A DNA stretch of 64,000 nt from assembly GCF_900106595.1 (NCBI RefSeq), contig NZ_FNNC01000001.1:744001-808000 (forward strand). The letters are read 5' to 3'. Shown here one piece after another: positions 54,101 to 63,423 of this stretch. The notes beneath the pieces were generated by a model. It did not search any database. It had not been told where the DNA came from and worked only from the letters and a program-made list of their open reading frames with translations. Within the stretch, counting starts at the first letter, position 1; every line of letters begins with the position of its first letter. The position numbers and the translations under genes were made by a program. This DNA comes from Marinococcus luteus (GTDB lineage: Bacteria; Bacillota; Bacilli; Bacillales; Marinococcaceae).

Positions 54101-55483
54101 TTATTTTTCAAAGCGATAGGCTTTCTTGGCAGGCTCCCATATTGTTTCGATTTCTTCTAAAGATTTATTTTTTGTTTCAGGCACTATGGTCATCACAAAA
54201 ACAAAACAAATAACGTTAATAACCGCAAACATCCAGAACGTAAACGCGCCTCCGGCGTTGTTGATGAGCACAGGCGTGAACTGCCCTATCGCCCAGTTGG
54301 CTCCCCATAAAAACATGGTCGCAATTCCGACCGCTTTTGCGCGCATATGGTTTGGAAAAATTTCCGGAATCATTATCCATGGAATTGGCCCCATTGATAT
54401 ACAAAAAGCTGCTGTAAAACCCATGATAAAAAGCAGCGCCCATATTCCATTGCCTACATCGAAATAGAAAACGCTTCCAATAAGCACCATAAATATTGCC
54501 ATCAAACTCGATCCTACGCCCATCAAACGTTTTCTTCCTGCTTTGTCGATTAATAAAATAGCAACCACTGTAAATATTACCTGCACGGTCCCTATTAAAC
54601 TCGTAGCCAGAAATTCAGTATTGTTCTCAAATCCGACCAGCCGGAAAATTGTGGGTCCGTAATAAGTTACAGCGTTCATTCCGATAACCTGATTAAATAA
54701 AGCCAGAAAAATACCGACTGCCATGGCTTTCCGAAGTCCCGGCTTTAACAACTCTCTAACCGATGTGCTTGATTCGCTTCGAAGAGAGGTTTGAATAGCT
54801 TCCAGTTCCAGTTCAGCGGTGCGCGTGTTATTGATTTTTTCCAATGTGTGGAACGCTTCTGTATGCTTTTGCTTTTTCACTAAATACCTGGGGCTTTCAG
54901 GGATAAAGATAAGCATGATAAAGAAGAGAACTCCTGGCACTACTCCGTATCCGAGCATCCACCTCCAGCCTGTTTCCACTCCCCATCCATAGCTGCCGGA
55001 GTTTGCCACAGCAAGATTAATATAAAACGTAGCGGAGATACCAATGATAGTGAACAGCTGATACATAGAAGCCAGCCGGCCGCGTATAGCAGGCGGGGCA
55101 CATTCAGCAATATACGTAACTGACAAAGCAGAGGCAAAGCCAATGCCGAGGCCGCCCAGGACTCTTGCGAGAATAAGGGAAGTAACACTCATAGCGAGCG
55201 CAGACCACAAGGCGGAAACAGCAAAGAGAATTCCCGACAGCATTAAAATCTTTTTCCTTCCAAAACGATCACTTAAGTAGCCGGACAGGCCAACCCCTAC
55301 AACTCCTCCTACCATAACGCTTGAAATAATAAATCCTTCCATAGCCGGACTTAAATTATAAAGCTCCTGCAAAAAGCCTATGGCACCTGAAATCACTGCG
55401 GTATCAAAGCCATACAAAAACCCTGCCATTCCTGCTGCGGAAGCTATCAACAACACATACCAGACTGACTGCTTCTCTTTCAT
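54101..55483 (-). CDS. araE: sugar:H+ symporter, AraE-like (MFS)
   Basis: A 460-residue MFS sugar porter with 12 spans. The signatures YGFDTAVISGAIGF, GYLSDRFGRKKIL, PESPRYLVKK and VPETKNKSLEEIE all fit the sugar porter family. An AraR box lies in its upstream region, which supports L-arabinose as substrate, as for Bacillus AraE. The ATG at 55483 was used although AAAGGAG is 12 bases away; a TTG three codons earlier is too close to it. Confidence 0.9.
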   Translation of the reverse strand: MKEKQSVWYVLLIASAAGMAGFLYGFDTAVISGAIGFLQELYNLSPAMEGFIISSVMVGGVVGVGLSGYLSDRFGRKKILMLSGILFAVSALWSALAMSVTSLILARVLGGLGIGFASALSVTYIAECAPPAIRGRLASMYQLFTIIGISATFYINLAVANSGSYGWGVETGWRWMLGYGVVPGVLFFIMLIFIPESPRYLVKKQKHTEAFHTLEKINNTRTAELELEAIQTSLRSESSTSVRELLKPGLRKAMAVGIFLALFNQVIGMNAVTYYGPTIFRLVGFENNTEFLATSLIGTVQVIFTVVAILLIDKAGRKRLMGVGSSLMAIFMVLIGSVFYFDVGNGIWALLFIMGFTAAFCISMGPIPWIMIPEIFPNHMRAKAVGIATMFLWGANWAIGQFTPVLINNAGGAFTFWMFAVINVICFVFVMTIVPETKNKSLEEIETIWEPAKKAYRFEK

Positions 55484-55540
55484 GATGTTCAATGTCTCCT
55501 TTCAATAATTGGAAATGATAACGATCACAAGAAAATTACC

Positions 55541-55557
55541 ATATGTTCGTACAAGTT
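55541..55557 (-). promoter_or_regulatory. AraR box before araE
   Basis: Minus strand AACTTGTACGAACATAT is a good half-plus-partial match to the palindrome seen at araN and araB. Confidence 0.65.
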
Positions 55558-55824
55558 TCAATAACATGGGTTATATTTACATTTAATGCATACAAGCTTG
55601 CTTTCAATAAAAAACTATCGACAATTTTTTGCACCACTTTTTCTAATTATGTTGTTTAAAAAGGATAGAAAGCGGTTGCAAGAATCTTCGTTTCATGGTT
55701 AAATGAACTTAACTTATACGTACAAGTTGTGTTTTATTTGTTTGTAAACGTCATTAAAGCAATAAAACAGAAATGAGAGATTCATTCGAATTACTAAAAT
55801 TGCTTTTAAAAGGAATGAGTCAAA
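55558..55824. promoter_or_regulatory. araE-araB divergent control region
   Basis: The araB promoter is TTGCAA (55676-55681), 17 bases, TTAAAT (55699-55704). A cre-like AGAAAGCGGTTGCA covers its -35 element (55667-55680), and the AraR box AACTTATACGTACAAGTT sits at 55711-55728. The order and sequences equal those at araN. Confidence 0.8.
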
Positions 55825-57462
55825 ATGAAGCAGTCAGACATGAAACAAGCCATTACTCAAGGAGAAACGTCACTAGGAATTGAATTGGGCTCCACGCGTA
55901 TTAAAGCAGTACTGATGAACAACAATTTTGAAACAATCGCAGCCGGCAGTTATGAATGGGAAAACCAAATGAATGACGGGTTTTGGACGTACCATCAGGC
56001 AGACATTATTGTTGGTTTGCAGCAGGCCTACGCAAACATGAAATCCGAAGTGGAAAGCGCGTACGGGGCCACCCTCCGCACCATTGGTTCGATCGGGATT
56101 TCAGCTATGATGCACGGCTATATGCCATTTGATCATAACGGTGAGCTGCTCGTCCCCTTCCGGACGTGGCGTAATAACACTACCAGCGCTGCGGCCAGCG
56201 AATTGACAGGCATGTTTCAGTACAATATCCCGGAACGCTGGAGTATCGCCCACCTTTATCAGGCCATACTCGATGAAGAAAAACATATACCGCGTATTCA
56301 GCTGATTACGACTTTAAGCGGATACATCCACTGGCTGCTGACCGGAAAACAGGTAATTGGGGCTGGAGATGCTTCGGGAATGTTTCCAATCGACGAAACT
56401 ACTCAAAATTACAACGACTTCATGCTCGAGCAGTTCGACAGCCTCATCAAAGAAAAAAATTATTCCTGGAAAGTAAAGGACATTCTTCCCGAAGTTCTTA
56501 CGGCCGGTGAACAGGCAGGCACCATAACCAATGAGGGCATCAGAATTCTGGACAAATCACAAAACCTGGAGCCGGGGATTCCGTGCTGTCCGCCGGAGGG
56601 TGATGCCGGAACCGGTATGGTGGCTACGAACAGTGTGAAAAAACGGATCGGAAACGTTTCTGTAGGAACATCTGTTTTTGCGATGATTGTACTGGATCAA
56701 AAAATCTCTGACACTCATCCCGAAATTGATTTAGTTACTACACCAAATGGAAATCCTGTTGCCATGGTGCATGCGAATAACTGCTCAAGTGATTTGAATG
56801 CCTGGCTCGGTTTGTTCCGGGAATTTTCAGAAGCTGTGGGCCAAAAACTTAATTCTAATGAATTATTTGAAGTGATGCTGCAAAAAGCTCTCGAAGCAGA
56901 ACCCGATGGCGGCGGCCTGCTCAGCTATGGTTATTTCTCCGGTGAAAATATTACAGGGCTCGAAAACGGACGACCGCTGTTTGTCCGCTCTCCGGAAAGT
57001 AATTTCAATTTAGCTAACTTCATGCGGACGCACCTTTTCTCTGCTTTCGGTGCCCTAAAAATTGGCATGGATATTTTAACAGACAAAGAACAGGTGGCGA
57101 TTGATAATATCTTCGCTCATGGTGGCTTATTCAAAACTCCAGTAGTTGGACAGCGTATAGTTGCTGCTGCAATGAATACCCCTGTCTCAGTCATGAATAC
57201 GGCTGGAGAAGGCGGGGCCTGGGGAATAGCTGTGCTTGCCTCTTATATGAACAACAAAGGCCCGGATGAGACACTGGAAGAATTTTTGGATAATAAAGTT
57301 TTTAAAGACATCGAAACCCGGGAAATTCATCCTGACCGTGCTGATGTGGAGGGTTTTGAAGTCTTTATGGAACGTTATAAGAAAGGGCTCATCATCGAAC
57401 AGACGGCGGTTGATCATTTAACGACAGCCAATGCAATCGGCGAACAAGTCAAAGTAAATTAA
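55825..57462 (+). CDS. FGGY-family carbohydrate kinase, presumed L-ribulokinase
   Basis: A 545-residue kinase with the two-part ATPase fold: phosphate-1 motif SLGIELGSTRIKAVLM near the start, and a C-terminal GQRIVAAAMNTPVSVMNTAGEGGAWG block. It is encoded between the AraR-controlled promoter and araA, so it very likely phosphorylates L-ribulose. It is not the classical AraB type (which begins with a GVDFGT motif) and belongs to a divergent FGGY group that replaces AraB in some Firmicutes. Ribosome site AAAAGGAAT. Confidence 0.85.
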   Translation: MKQSDMKQAITQGETSLGIELGSTRIKAVLMNNNFETIAAGSYEWENQMNDGFWTYHQADIIVGLQQAYANMKSEVESAYGATLRTIGSIGISAMMHGYMPFDHNGELLVPFRTWRNNTTSAAASELTGMFQYNIPERWSIAHLYQAILDEEKHIPRIQLITTLSGYIHWLLTGKQVIGAGDASGMFPIDETTQNYNDFMLEQFDSLIKEKNYSWKVKDILPEVLTAGEQAGTITNEGIRILDKSQNLEPGIPCCPPEGDAGTGMVATNSVKKRIGNVSVGTSVFAMIVLDQKISDTHPEIDLVTTPNGNPVAMVHANNCSSDLNAWLGLFREFSEAVGQKLNSNELFEVMLQKALEAEPDGGGLLSYGYFSGENITGLENGRPLFVRSPESNFNLANFMRTHLFSAFGALKIGMDILTDKEQVAIDNIFAHGGLFKTPVVGQRIVAAAMNTPVSVMNTAGEGGAWGIAVLASYMNNKGPDETLEEFLDNKVFKDIETREIHPDRADVEGFEVFMERYKKGLIIEQTAVDHLTTANAIGEQVKVN

Positions 57463-57488
57463 ACTTTTAATAAGAAAAGAGGATACTT

Positions 57489-58913
57489 ATGCCCGCTATC
57501 GAAAAAAAAGAATTCTGGTTTATCGTCGGTTCACAGCAGCTTTACGGAGCAGAAGCGCTGAAGGAAGTAAAGGCTCATGCCCAGCATATAACTGATGCAT
57601 TAAACGAGAGCGGTATTTTACCTTACCCGCTTGTTCTACAGGAATTAGCAATCAATACCGATGAGATTACACGCACCATGAAAGAAGTAAACTATCGTGA
57701 TGAGGTCGCCGGCGTCATCACGTGGATGCACACCTTCTCCCCTGCGAAAATGTGGATTCGCGGAACGAAAATACTGCAAAAACCACTGCTTCATCTAGCT
57801 ACCCAATTTAATGAAAGCATCCCCTGGGAAACAATCGACATGGACTTCATGAACCTGAATCAATCAGCCCACGGGGACCGCGAATATGGCTTTATCAATG
57901 CCCGTTTAAATAAGCAGAACAAAGTGGTCGCAGGTCACTGGGAGCATGCCGGCATCCAGGAGGAAATTGCCCAATGGATGAACACGGCTGCAGCCTATAA
58001 CGAGAGCTTCAACATTAAGGTTGCCCGTTTCGGCGATAACATGCGTAATGTAGGCGTTACGGAAGGCGATAAAATTGAAGCACAGATTCAGTTCGGATGG
58101 GTTGTCGATTACTACGGGATTGGAGACCTTGTGGAGTACGTCAATCGTGTTACAGACGAGGAGGTTGAGGCACTCCTTTCGGAATACGGAGACCTTTATG
58201 AATTTGAGTACGGCACCTATACAGAAGAAAAATGGAAAGACAGTGTAAAAGTACAGGCCGGCTATGAAATTGCTATTAAACGCTTCCTGGACGATGGAAG
58301 CTACAATGCTTTCACGACCAACTTTGAAGATTTACATGGAATGAAGCAGCTGCCCGGCCTGGCAGTTCAACGCTTAATGGCCCAAGGATACGGCTTTGCT
58401 GCTGAAGGGGACTGGAAAACGGCTGCTCTTGACCGTTTGATGAAGGTGATGAGTCATAACGAAGCAACAGGTTTTATGGAAGATTACATCTATGAGCTGT
58501 CGACTGGAAAGGAAGCTATTCTTCAATCACATATGCTTGAAGTGGATCCCACGCTGGCAAACCACAAACCAAAAATCGTAGTATCTCCATTAGACATTGG
58601 AAATAAAGAAGACCCTGCACGCTTAGTTTTTGATGGTAAAGCCGGAGACGGGGTCGTGGTTTCCATGGCGGATTTTGGAACACATTACAAGCTTCTGATT
58701 AATGAGGTTTCGGCATTTGAACCGCCTGTGCCTGCACCGAACCTTCCGGTAGCTCGTATACTCTGGAGCGTTAAACCAAACCTCCAGGATGGGATAAAAG
58801 CCTGGATAGAAAATGGAGGCGGCCACCACACCGTCGTTTCATTAAATGTAACCACAGATCAGATTATAAATTATGCGAAGCTGGTAGGTCTGGAGTACGT
58901 CGTTATCAATTAA
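57489..58913 (+). CDS. araA: L-arabinose isomerase
   Basis: A 474-residue isomerase converting L-arabinose to L-ribulose with Mn. FWFIVGSQQLYGAEALKEVKAHA at the start, TWMHTFSPAKMW, QFNESIPW, and the late GHHTVVSLNVT all match AraA. Length is typical. It follows the kinase gene by 26 bases and precedes the GH43 gene. Confidence 0.97.
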   Translation: MPAIEKKEFWFIVGSQQLYGAEALKEVKAHAQHITDALNESGILPYPLVLQELAINTDEITRTMKEVNYRDEVAGVITWMHTFSPAKMWIRGTKILQKPLLHLATQFNESIPWETIDMDFMNLNQSAHGDREYGFINARLNKQNKVVAGHWEHAGIQEEIAQWMNTAAAYNESFNIKVARFGDNMRNVGVTEGDKIEAQIQFGWVVDYYGIGDLVEYVNRVTDEEVEALLSEYGDLYEFEYGTYTEEKWKDSVKVQAGYEIAIKRFLDDGSYNAFTTNFEDLHGMKQLPGLAVQRLMAQGYGFAAEGDWKTAALDRLMKVMSHNEATGFMEDYIYELSTGKEAILQSHMLEVDPTLANHKPKIVVSPLDIGNKEDPARLVFDGKAGDGVVVSMADFGTHYKLLINEVSAFEPPVPAPNLPVARILWSVKPNLQDGIKAWIENGGGHHTVVSLNVTTDQIINYAKLVGLEYVVIN

Positions 58914-58956
58914 TGTATTTCAGCTTAAGCTATTAATCATTTAAGGAGTGGGCTTT

Positions 58957-59958
58957 ATGGAGAACTTGAAAAACCCTATTGTCTTACAAAGAGCGGACCC
59001 ATTTGTTTATAAGCATCATGACGGGTTTTATTATTTTACCGGCTCGCACCCTTCCTACGACCGGATTATTTTGCGGCGCGCTGAGCATTTGAATGATCTG
59101 TATGACGCAGAAGAACATGCAATCTGGCATAAACACAGCAACGGCCCGCAGAGCCACTTAATCTGGGCGCCTGAAATTCACCGGGTAAACGGGAAATGGT
59201 ATATCTATTATGCCGCTGCTCCTGACGACAATATTGACGATAATACCTTTAATCACCGAATGTTTGTAATTGAAAATGAAGCAGACAACCCCCTCGAGGG
59301 CGAATGGAAAGAAAAAGGTGAAATAGATACAGGATGGAGCACATTCGCGCTTGATGCCACCACCTTTGAGCATAATGGCATTCAATATTACGTATGGGCT
59401 CAGCAGGATATAAATGTAACGGGCCATTCAAATATTTATATTGCTGAGATGGAGAACCCATGGACTTTGGCAACTCCCCCCGTTTTGCTGACTAAACCTG
59501 AACTGCCCTGGGAAATTAAAGGCTTTTGGGTCAATGAAGGACCCTCCGTTTTGATTAGAAACGAAAAGGTTTTTATTACGTATTCAGCAAGTGCCACCGG
59601 CATCGATTACTGCATGGGCCTACTGACAAGTGATGCCAAGGCAGATTTATTGAATCCAAATTCCTGGACGAAAAGCTCAGAACCAGTTTTTGAAAGCTAT
59701 TCACCAAATAAACAATACGGGCCGGGACACAATTGCTTTACCGTGTCCGAAGATGGCAGCAGCGATATTCTGGTTTATCACGCCCGTAATTATACTGAAA
59801 TCGTTGGAGATCCCCTCTATGACCCGAATCGTCATGCACGTGCCCAGGAAATCACGTGGGATGAAAACGATAATCCGGTGTTTGGCATTCCTGTTTCAGA
59901 TGAACGGTGGACACCAGACACGACAACAATTTTAACAACAGAAAATTCAAGTGAATAA
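58957..59958 (+). CDS. GH43 family arabinanase/arabinofuranosidase
   Basis: A 333-residue five-bladed beta-propeller hydrolase. The catalytic base is Asp14 (ADPFVYKHHDGFYYFTGS), and LIWAPEIHRVNGKWYIYYAA contains the second conserved acidic region; the general acid is in WVNEGPSVLIRN. No signal peptide, so it probably acts on short imported arabino-oligosaccharides. AAGGAG precedes ATG by eight bases. It lies inside the ara operon between araA and araD, an unusual insertion of a hydrolase gene. Confidence 0.88.
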   Translation: MENLKNPIVLQRADPFVYKHHDGFYYFTGSHPSYDRIILRRAEHLNDLYDAEEHAIWHKHSNGPQSHLIWAPEIHRVNGKWYIYYAAAPDDNIDDNTFNHRMFVIENEADNPLEGEWKEKGEIDTGWSTFALDATTFEHNGIQYYVWAQQDINVTGHSNIYIAEMENPWTLATPPVLLTKPELPWEIKGFWVNEGPSVLIRNEKVFITYSASATGIDYCMGLLTSDAKADLLNPNSWTKSSEPVFESYSPNKQYGPGHNCFTVSEDGSSDILVYHARNYTEIVGDPLYDPNRHARAQEITWDENDNPVFGIPVSDERWTPDTTTILTTENSSE

Positions 59959-59972
59959 TTTCCTGAACATAC

Positions 59973-59984
59973 ATGTACGTACAT
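59973..59984 (+). promoter_or_regulatory. possible AraR box before araD
   Basis: ATGTACGTACAT is a perfect 12-bp palindrome sharing the TACGTA core of the AraR boxes, 16 bases before the araD start. Confidence 0.55.
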
Positions 59985-60000
59985 TGAAGGAGGTTTCCCA

Positions 60001-60690
60001 TTGCTGGAACTATTGAAGCAGCAGGTGTGCAGCGCAAACCAGGGACTCGTTGATCATGACCTCGTTACTTTTACCTGGGGGAATGTCAGTGGCTTTGACC
60101 CCAAAACAAAATTATTGGCCATCAAGCCTTCCGGGGTGCCTTATGAAGAGCTCTCCCCCGGGGATATTGTATTGGTGGATTTAAAAGGAAACGTTGTGGA
60201 AGGCGATTTAAAGCCCTCCTCTGATACGCCTACTCATATCGAGCTGTATAAAGCTTTTCCTGGCGTCCGGGGTATTGTTCATACGCATTCTGACTGGGGC
60301 ACGGCCTGGGCACAGGCCGGTAAAAGCATTCCATGCTCCGGGACGACCCAGGCGGATTACTTTTACGGGGATATCCCCTGTACACGTCAACTAACAAAAG
60401 AAGAAGTGCAGAATGGTTATGAAAAAGAGACCGGGTCGGTCATTATAGAAGCAATGCAGGGAAAAAGCCCTGCGGAAGTCCCGGGAGTCGTTGTTCACGG
60501 GCATGCACCATTTGCCTGGGGCGGTTCTCCCGAAGATGCCCTTCATAATGCCGTGGTGCTTGAGAAGGTCGCAAAAATGACCTTTCTGTCCTACCAGCTT
60601 TCGGGTGAGCTTCTCTTGGATAACCATGTGCTGCAAAAGCATTATGAAAGAAAGCACGGAGAAAATGCTTATTACGGGCAGTCTAAATAA
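60001..60690 (+). CDS. araD: L-ribulose-5-phosphate 4-epimerase
   Basis: A 229-residue class II aldolase-fold epimerase forming D-xylulose 5-phosphate. FTWGNVSG, IKPSGVPYEEL, SSDTPTHIELYKAF and HTHSDWGTAWAQAG give the phosphate and zinc-binding elements, with a further His in VHGHAPFAWG. It starts with TTG after AAGGAGG. It closes the L-arabinose operon, ending at a strong terminator. Confidence 0.95.
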   Translation: MLELLKQQVCSANQGLVDHDLVTFTWGNVSGFDPKTKLLAIKPSGVPYEELSPGDIVLVDLKGNVVEGDLKPSSDTPTHIELYKAFPGVRGIVHTHSDWGTAWAQAGKSIPCSGTTQADYFYGDIPCTRQLTKEEVQNGYEKETGSVIIEAMQGKSPAEVPGVVVHGHAPFAWGGSPEDALHNAVVLEKVAKMTFLSYQLSGELLLDNHVLQKHYERKHGENAYYGQSK

Positions 60691-60705
60691 ATAATTTCTA
60701 CTTTG

Positions 60706-60746
60706 AACGGGCAAGCCATAATTTAAACAGGCTTGCCCGTTTTTTG
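60706..60746 (+). terminator. terminator of ara operon
   Basis: 12-bp perfect stem AACGGGCAAGCC / GGCTTGCCCGTT followed by TTTTTG. Confidence 0.95.
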
Positions 60747-60810
60747 TTTAAACATCTGAAGAGATTACATACCTCTTACCTTATAATTATTTTTCACGTG
60801 ATAAATTAAC

Positions 60811-61554
60811 TTACTTCATATACCAGTTTAACGCATTCGAATACAAAATTTTATCGGCTGCTTTTGCATCAAACAAATTTTGAACCAGTTCAATATCTTC
60901 ATACTTGAAAGGCCTGGGGGCTCTTGTCGATGGCAGGTCTGTGCCAAACATCAGAGCCTCTGGGTTCGCGTCATTAATAGACGTTAAAGCATTCGCGACA
61001 TTTAGTTCCACGCGCCCAAAGCCGGTGGCTTTCACCCTGAGGCCTTTATCCACTAATTTCAAAAGACGAGGAAGACCTTCCTCTGACAGTCCCAAATGAT
61101 CGATGGATACAGCAGGTAAATTTTCAATAATAGAGGCCAATTCCGGCAGCCCTTTGGCATCCATATAAAGTTCGCTGTGCCACCCTGCTGTCTCATACAC
61201 TCTCCGGGCCAGGTAATCGAGCCTGGAAATGTCTTCGAATCCGCCCCGCCGGATATTAAACCGCAGCGCTCTCACACCGTGGTCGTGCAGCCTTAAAATT
61301 TCTTCATCACTGACACTGAACGGCAGCTGCGTCACTCCGCAAAACGCCGGCCCCAGTTGTTGAAGGGCTTTTATTAAATACCCCTGGTCAAATCTCTGAA
61401 ACGAACCCGATACAACTGCCCCGCCCCGGACATTATACTCAGCTGTGTCCTTCTGATAATCGTTTGCAATGTACTCCGGGGGCGTGTAGTCCTGATTTTC
61501 AGAAACGGGAAAGTCAAAATCAATAATGTGGAAGTGCGCATCAAACATCCTCAT
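60811..61554 (-). CDS. amidohydrolase-family metal-dependent hydrolase
   Basis: A 247-residue TIM-barrel protein. FDAHFHIIDFDFP at the start is the first metal motif (HxH), VSIDHLGL the mid-domain His, and LMFGTDLPSTRAPRPF the last Asp motif. It resembles the amidohydrolase 2 group (lactonase/decarboxylase-like). The substrate is unknown; sugar lactone is one option beside the ara genes, but it is convergent with them and not part of that operon. GGGGGG precedes ATG. Confidence 0.85.
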   Translation of the reverse strand: MRMFDAHFHIIDFDFPVSENQDYTPPEYIANDYQKDTAEYNVRGGAVVSGSFQRFDQGYLIKALQQLGPAFCGVTQLPFSVSDEEILRLHDHGVRALRFNIRRGGFEDISRLDYLARRVYETAGWHSELYMDAKGLPELASIIENLPAVSIDHLGLSEEGLPRLLKLVDKGLRVKATGFGRVELNVANALTSINDANPEALMFGTDLPSTRAPRPFKYEDIELVQNLFDAKAADKILYSNALNWYMK

Positions 61555-61683
61555 ATATATCCCCCCTTCCCTTCATTATAATCATACCCTGATACAGCTT
61601 GTCTGATCAAAAACCCTTCCAAATGTGCGCCCCTTCTCTTCTCACAAATAGTCATAAATATAAGATTAATATGTAATATATTT

Positions 61684-61712
61684 TTGACATAATGTTAAAA
61701 ATATATTACCAT
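61684..61712 (+). promoter_or_regulatory. promoter of HTH/membrane pair
   Basis: TTGACA, 17 bases, TACCAT, 24 bases upstream of the HTH gene. Confidence 0.6.
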
Positions 61713-61735
61713 AAACCTAAGGAGGTCATAGATGA

Positions 61736-61960
61736 ATGAATGAACTCGGTGAATTAACTAATCAACTGTCGGTATTCCGGGCCAAAGAAGGCTATTCCCA
61801 GGCAGAGGTTGCAAAGAGAATTGGTGTGAGCCGCCAGACTATTATTTCCTTAGAAAAAAACAAATACAGCCCTTCCCTCAAATTGGCATTTGAACTGGCA
61901 TACCTGTTTGATACGGGCATTGAAGATATTTTTCAATACAATCTGAAAGGAGAGGATTAG
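61736..61960 (+). CDS. small XRE-family transcriptional regulator
   Basis: A 74-residue lone Cro/C1-type helix-turn-helix (LSVFRAKEGYSQAEVAKRIGVSRQTIISLEKNKYSPSLKLAFELAYLFDTGIEDIF). This compact form, followed one base later by a short membrane protein, is a frequent Bacillus two-gene unit in which the regulator often represses its own operon. The ATG at 61736 was chosen over one at 61732, which is closed by a stop after three codons. Confidence 0.9.
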   Translation: MNELGELTNQLSVFRAKEGYSQAEVAKRIGVSRQTIISLEKNKYSPSLKLAFELAYLFDTGIEDIFQYNLKGED

Positions 61961-61961
61961 C

Positions 61962-62252
61962 ATGGAATGGTTTTTCTACCCGTATTTAGTCGTTGTCATA
62001 TTCTCTATCATCGTATGGCTTCGTTTTCAACACGGTGAAGAAGGCAAGGATGAACGCGGCCGTGAAATTATTAACCGCTCGTATTCGATTATTTTCCCTA
62101 TGTTTCTCGTCGGCTGGGTTGTAGTCAGATTGATCGAGGACTTCATCGTTCCACTGGACGGAGATGCGTGGCGGGACGCCATGTGGTATTTGATTACCGG
62201 GATTATGATTCTTCACTCCGTGCTTATCTTTATCTTCAGGAAAATTTATTAA
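61962..62252 (+). CDS. small membrane protein paired with XRE regulator
   Basis: A 96-residue protein with three spans (about 4-20, 42-58, 72-92) and a charged cytoplasmic loop HGEEGKDERGREIINRSY, the DUF2178/YgzB-like arrangement. It starts one base after the regulator's stop, so the two are one unit. Function is unknown. Confidence 0.72.
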   Translation: MEWFFYPYLVVVIFSIIVWLRFQHGEEGKDERGREIINRSYSIIFPMFLVGWVVVRLIEDFIVPLDGDAWRDAMWYLITGIMILHSVLIFIFRKIY

Positions 62253-62427
62253 CAAATAGACAATGCTATTAATTATCTTAATTTTCAAACCTTTTCCTGA
62301 AGTATGTACTTTATGTTTACACCGCAATATCATCTGCCACATCGCCTGAAAAAATAGCGGTGTGGCCTTCGTTCAGATGAAAATCGCTCCCCGTCACTGA
62401 AAAATTTCAATAATGGAGAAACTGTAT

Positions 62428-62504
62428 ATCAATTTTTTTTGATTTATTTATTGTTTTTTCATATCGCTCCAGCCTATACTTTTATTACATCAAAATAAAT
62501 TGAT
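62428..62504 (+). promoter_or_regulatory. two ArsR-type operators before arsR
   Basis: ATCAATTTTTTTTGAT (62428-62443) and ATCAAAATAAATTGAT (62489-62504) are both 16-bp ATCAA-N6-TTGAT inverted repeats. The second lies 20 bases before the arsR start, fitting autorepression. Confidence 0.75.
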
Positions 62505-62523
62505 ATAATAAAGGAGCCCTTTT

Positions 62524-62844
62524 ATGAACTCACTACCGTCTCCTTCCAAATCTGACGCAGCTTTTCCATTCACTGTCTATGAACAGCAGTTCAAAGCCCT
62601 GGCCGACTCCCAACGGCTAGAGATTTTGCATCATATTACAGCAGCAGGCAGCGTGTGTGTCTGTGATTTGACTGAACGTATGAATCTTCCGCAGTCCAAG
62701 CTTTCGTATCATTTAAAAATTCTGCTCGATGCTTCACTCATCGATCGCGAAAAACACGGCACCTGGAATTACTATATGCTGAACGACCAGGCCCTAAATC
62801 ACCTGTTGTCTGAAGAATTGTGCTGCCTCTTCCGCGGAAAATAA
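62524..62844 (+). CDS. arsR: ArsR-family arsenic repressor
   Basis: A 106-residue winged-helix repressor. FKALADSQRLEILHHITAAGSVCVCDLTERMNLPQSKLSYHLKIL contains the DNA-binding core and two metalloid-binding Cys (45 and 47, VCVCDL); a further pair, Cys100 and Cys101, lies at the end. This matches the AseR/ArsR type with As(III)-binding cysteines. It precedes arsI by 30 bases and likely controls it. Confidence 0.88.
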   Translation: MNSLPSPSKSDAAFPFTVYEQQFKALADSQRLEILHHITAAGSVCVCDLTERMNLPQSKLSYHLKILLDASLIDREKHGTWNYYMLNDQALNHLLSEELCCLFRGK

Positions 62845-62876
62845 AAAATTCCACTTGAAAACCAGGAGGTTGAATC

Positions 62877-63278
62877 ATGAAAATTCATATCGGATTAAAC
62901 ACCAGCAGCCTTTCCAAAGCCGTAGCGTTTTATACCCATCTGTTTAACGAACCCCCGGTCAAGCATAAGGAGGATTACGCCAAATTTCTTCCAGCCGGCG
63001 TGCCTGTGAATTTCACCTTAAATGTTCATCCCGATGTGACCGGCAACCAGGTGGAGCACTTTGGCCTGCAGCTCCCGGACGCCGACACCCTCGCCTACCA
63101 TAAACAGCGCCTGCAGCAGGAAGGATTTCTCGCCCGTGAAGAAGCAGATACGACATGCTGCTACGCTCTTCAGGATAAGTTCTGGGTTACCGACCCCGAC
63201 GGCAACGAATGGGAATTCTTCTATACTAAAGCAGACGTTGAGACTGCCGCCAGAGAATCTGACTGCTGCGCTTTCTAA
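62877..63278 (+). CDS. arsI: ArsI-type C-As lyase
   Basis: A 133-residue VOC-fold non-heme iron dioxygenase that breaks the C-As bond of trivalent organoarsenicals. The paired Cys94-Cys95 before YALQDKFWVTDPDGNEWEFFYTKAD form the organoarsenical site, and His5, His61 and Glu113 fit the iron triad. A second CC pair is at the extreme C-terminus (DCCAF). No arsB, arsC or acr3 is visible after it. AGGAGG precedes ATG. Confidence 0.9.
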   Translation: MKIHIGLNTSSLSKAVAFYTHLFNEPPVKHKEDYAKFLPAGVPVNFTLNVHPDVTGNQVEHFGLQLPDADTLAYHKQRLQQEGFLAREEADTTCCYALQDKFWVTDPDGNEWEFFYTKADVETAARESDCCAF

Positions 63279-63423
63279 TGTCAGCGATGATTTATATGTT
63301 AGTATTTAAATCAAATTATAAAGTAATATAGTGTAAAAATTACTTCCAAATGGCGTTTGGCTGTGCTTAAGGTAATGATAAAAGCGCTGTGACCAGTAAA
63401 TATCAGCTGATTCTATGCAATTT

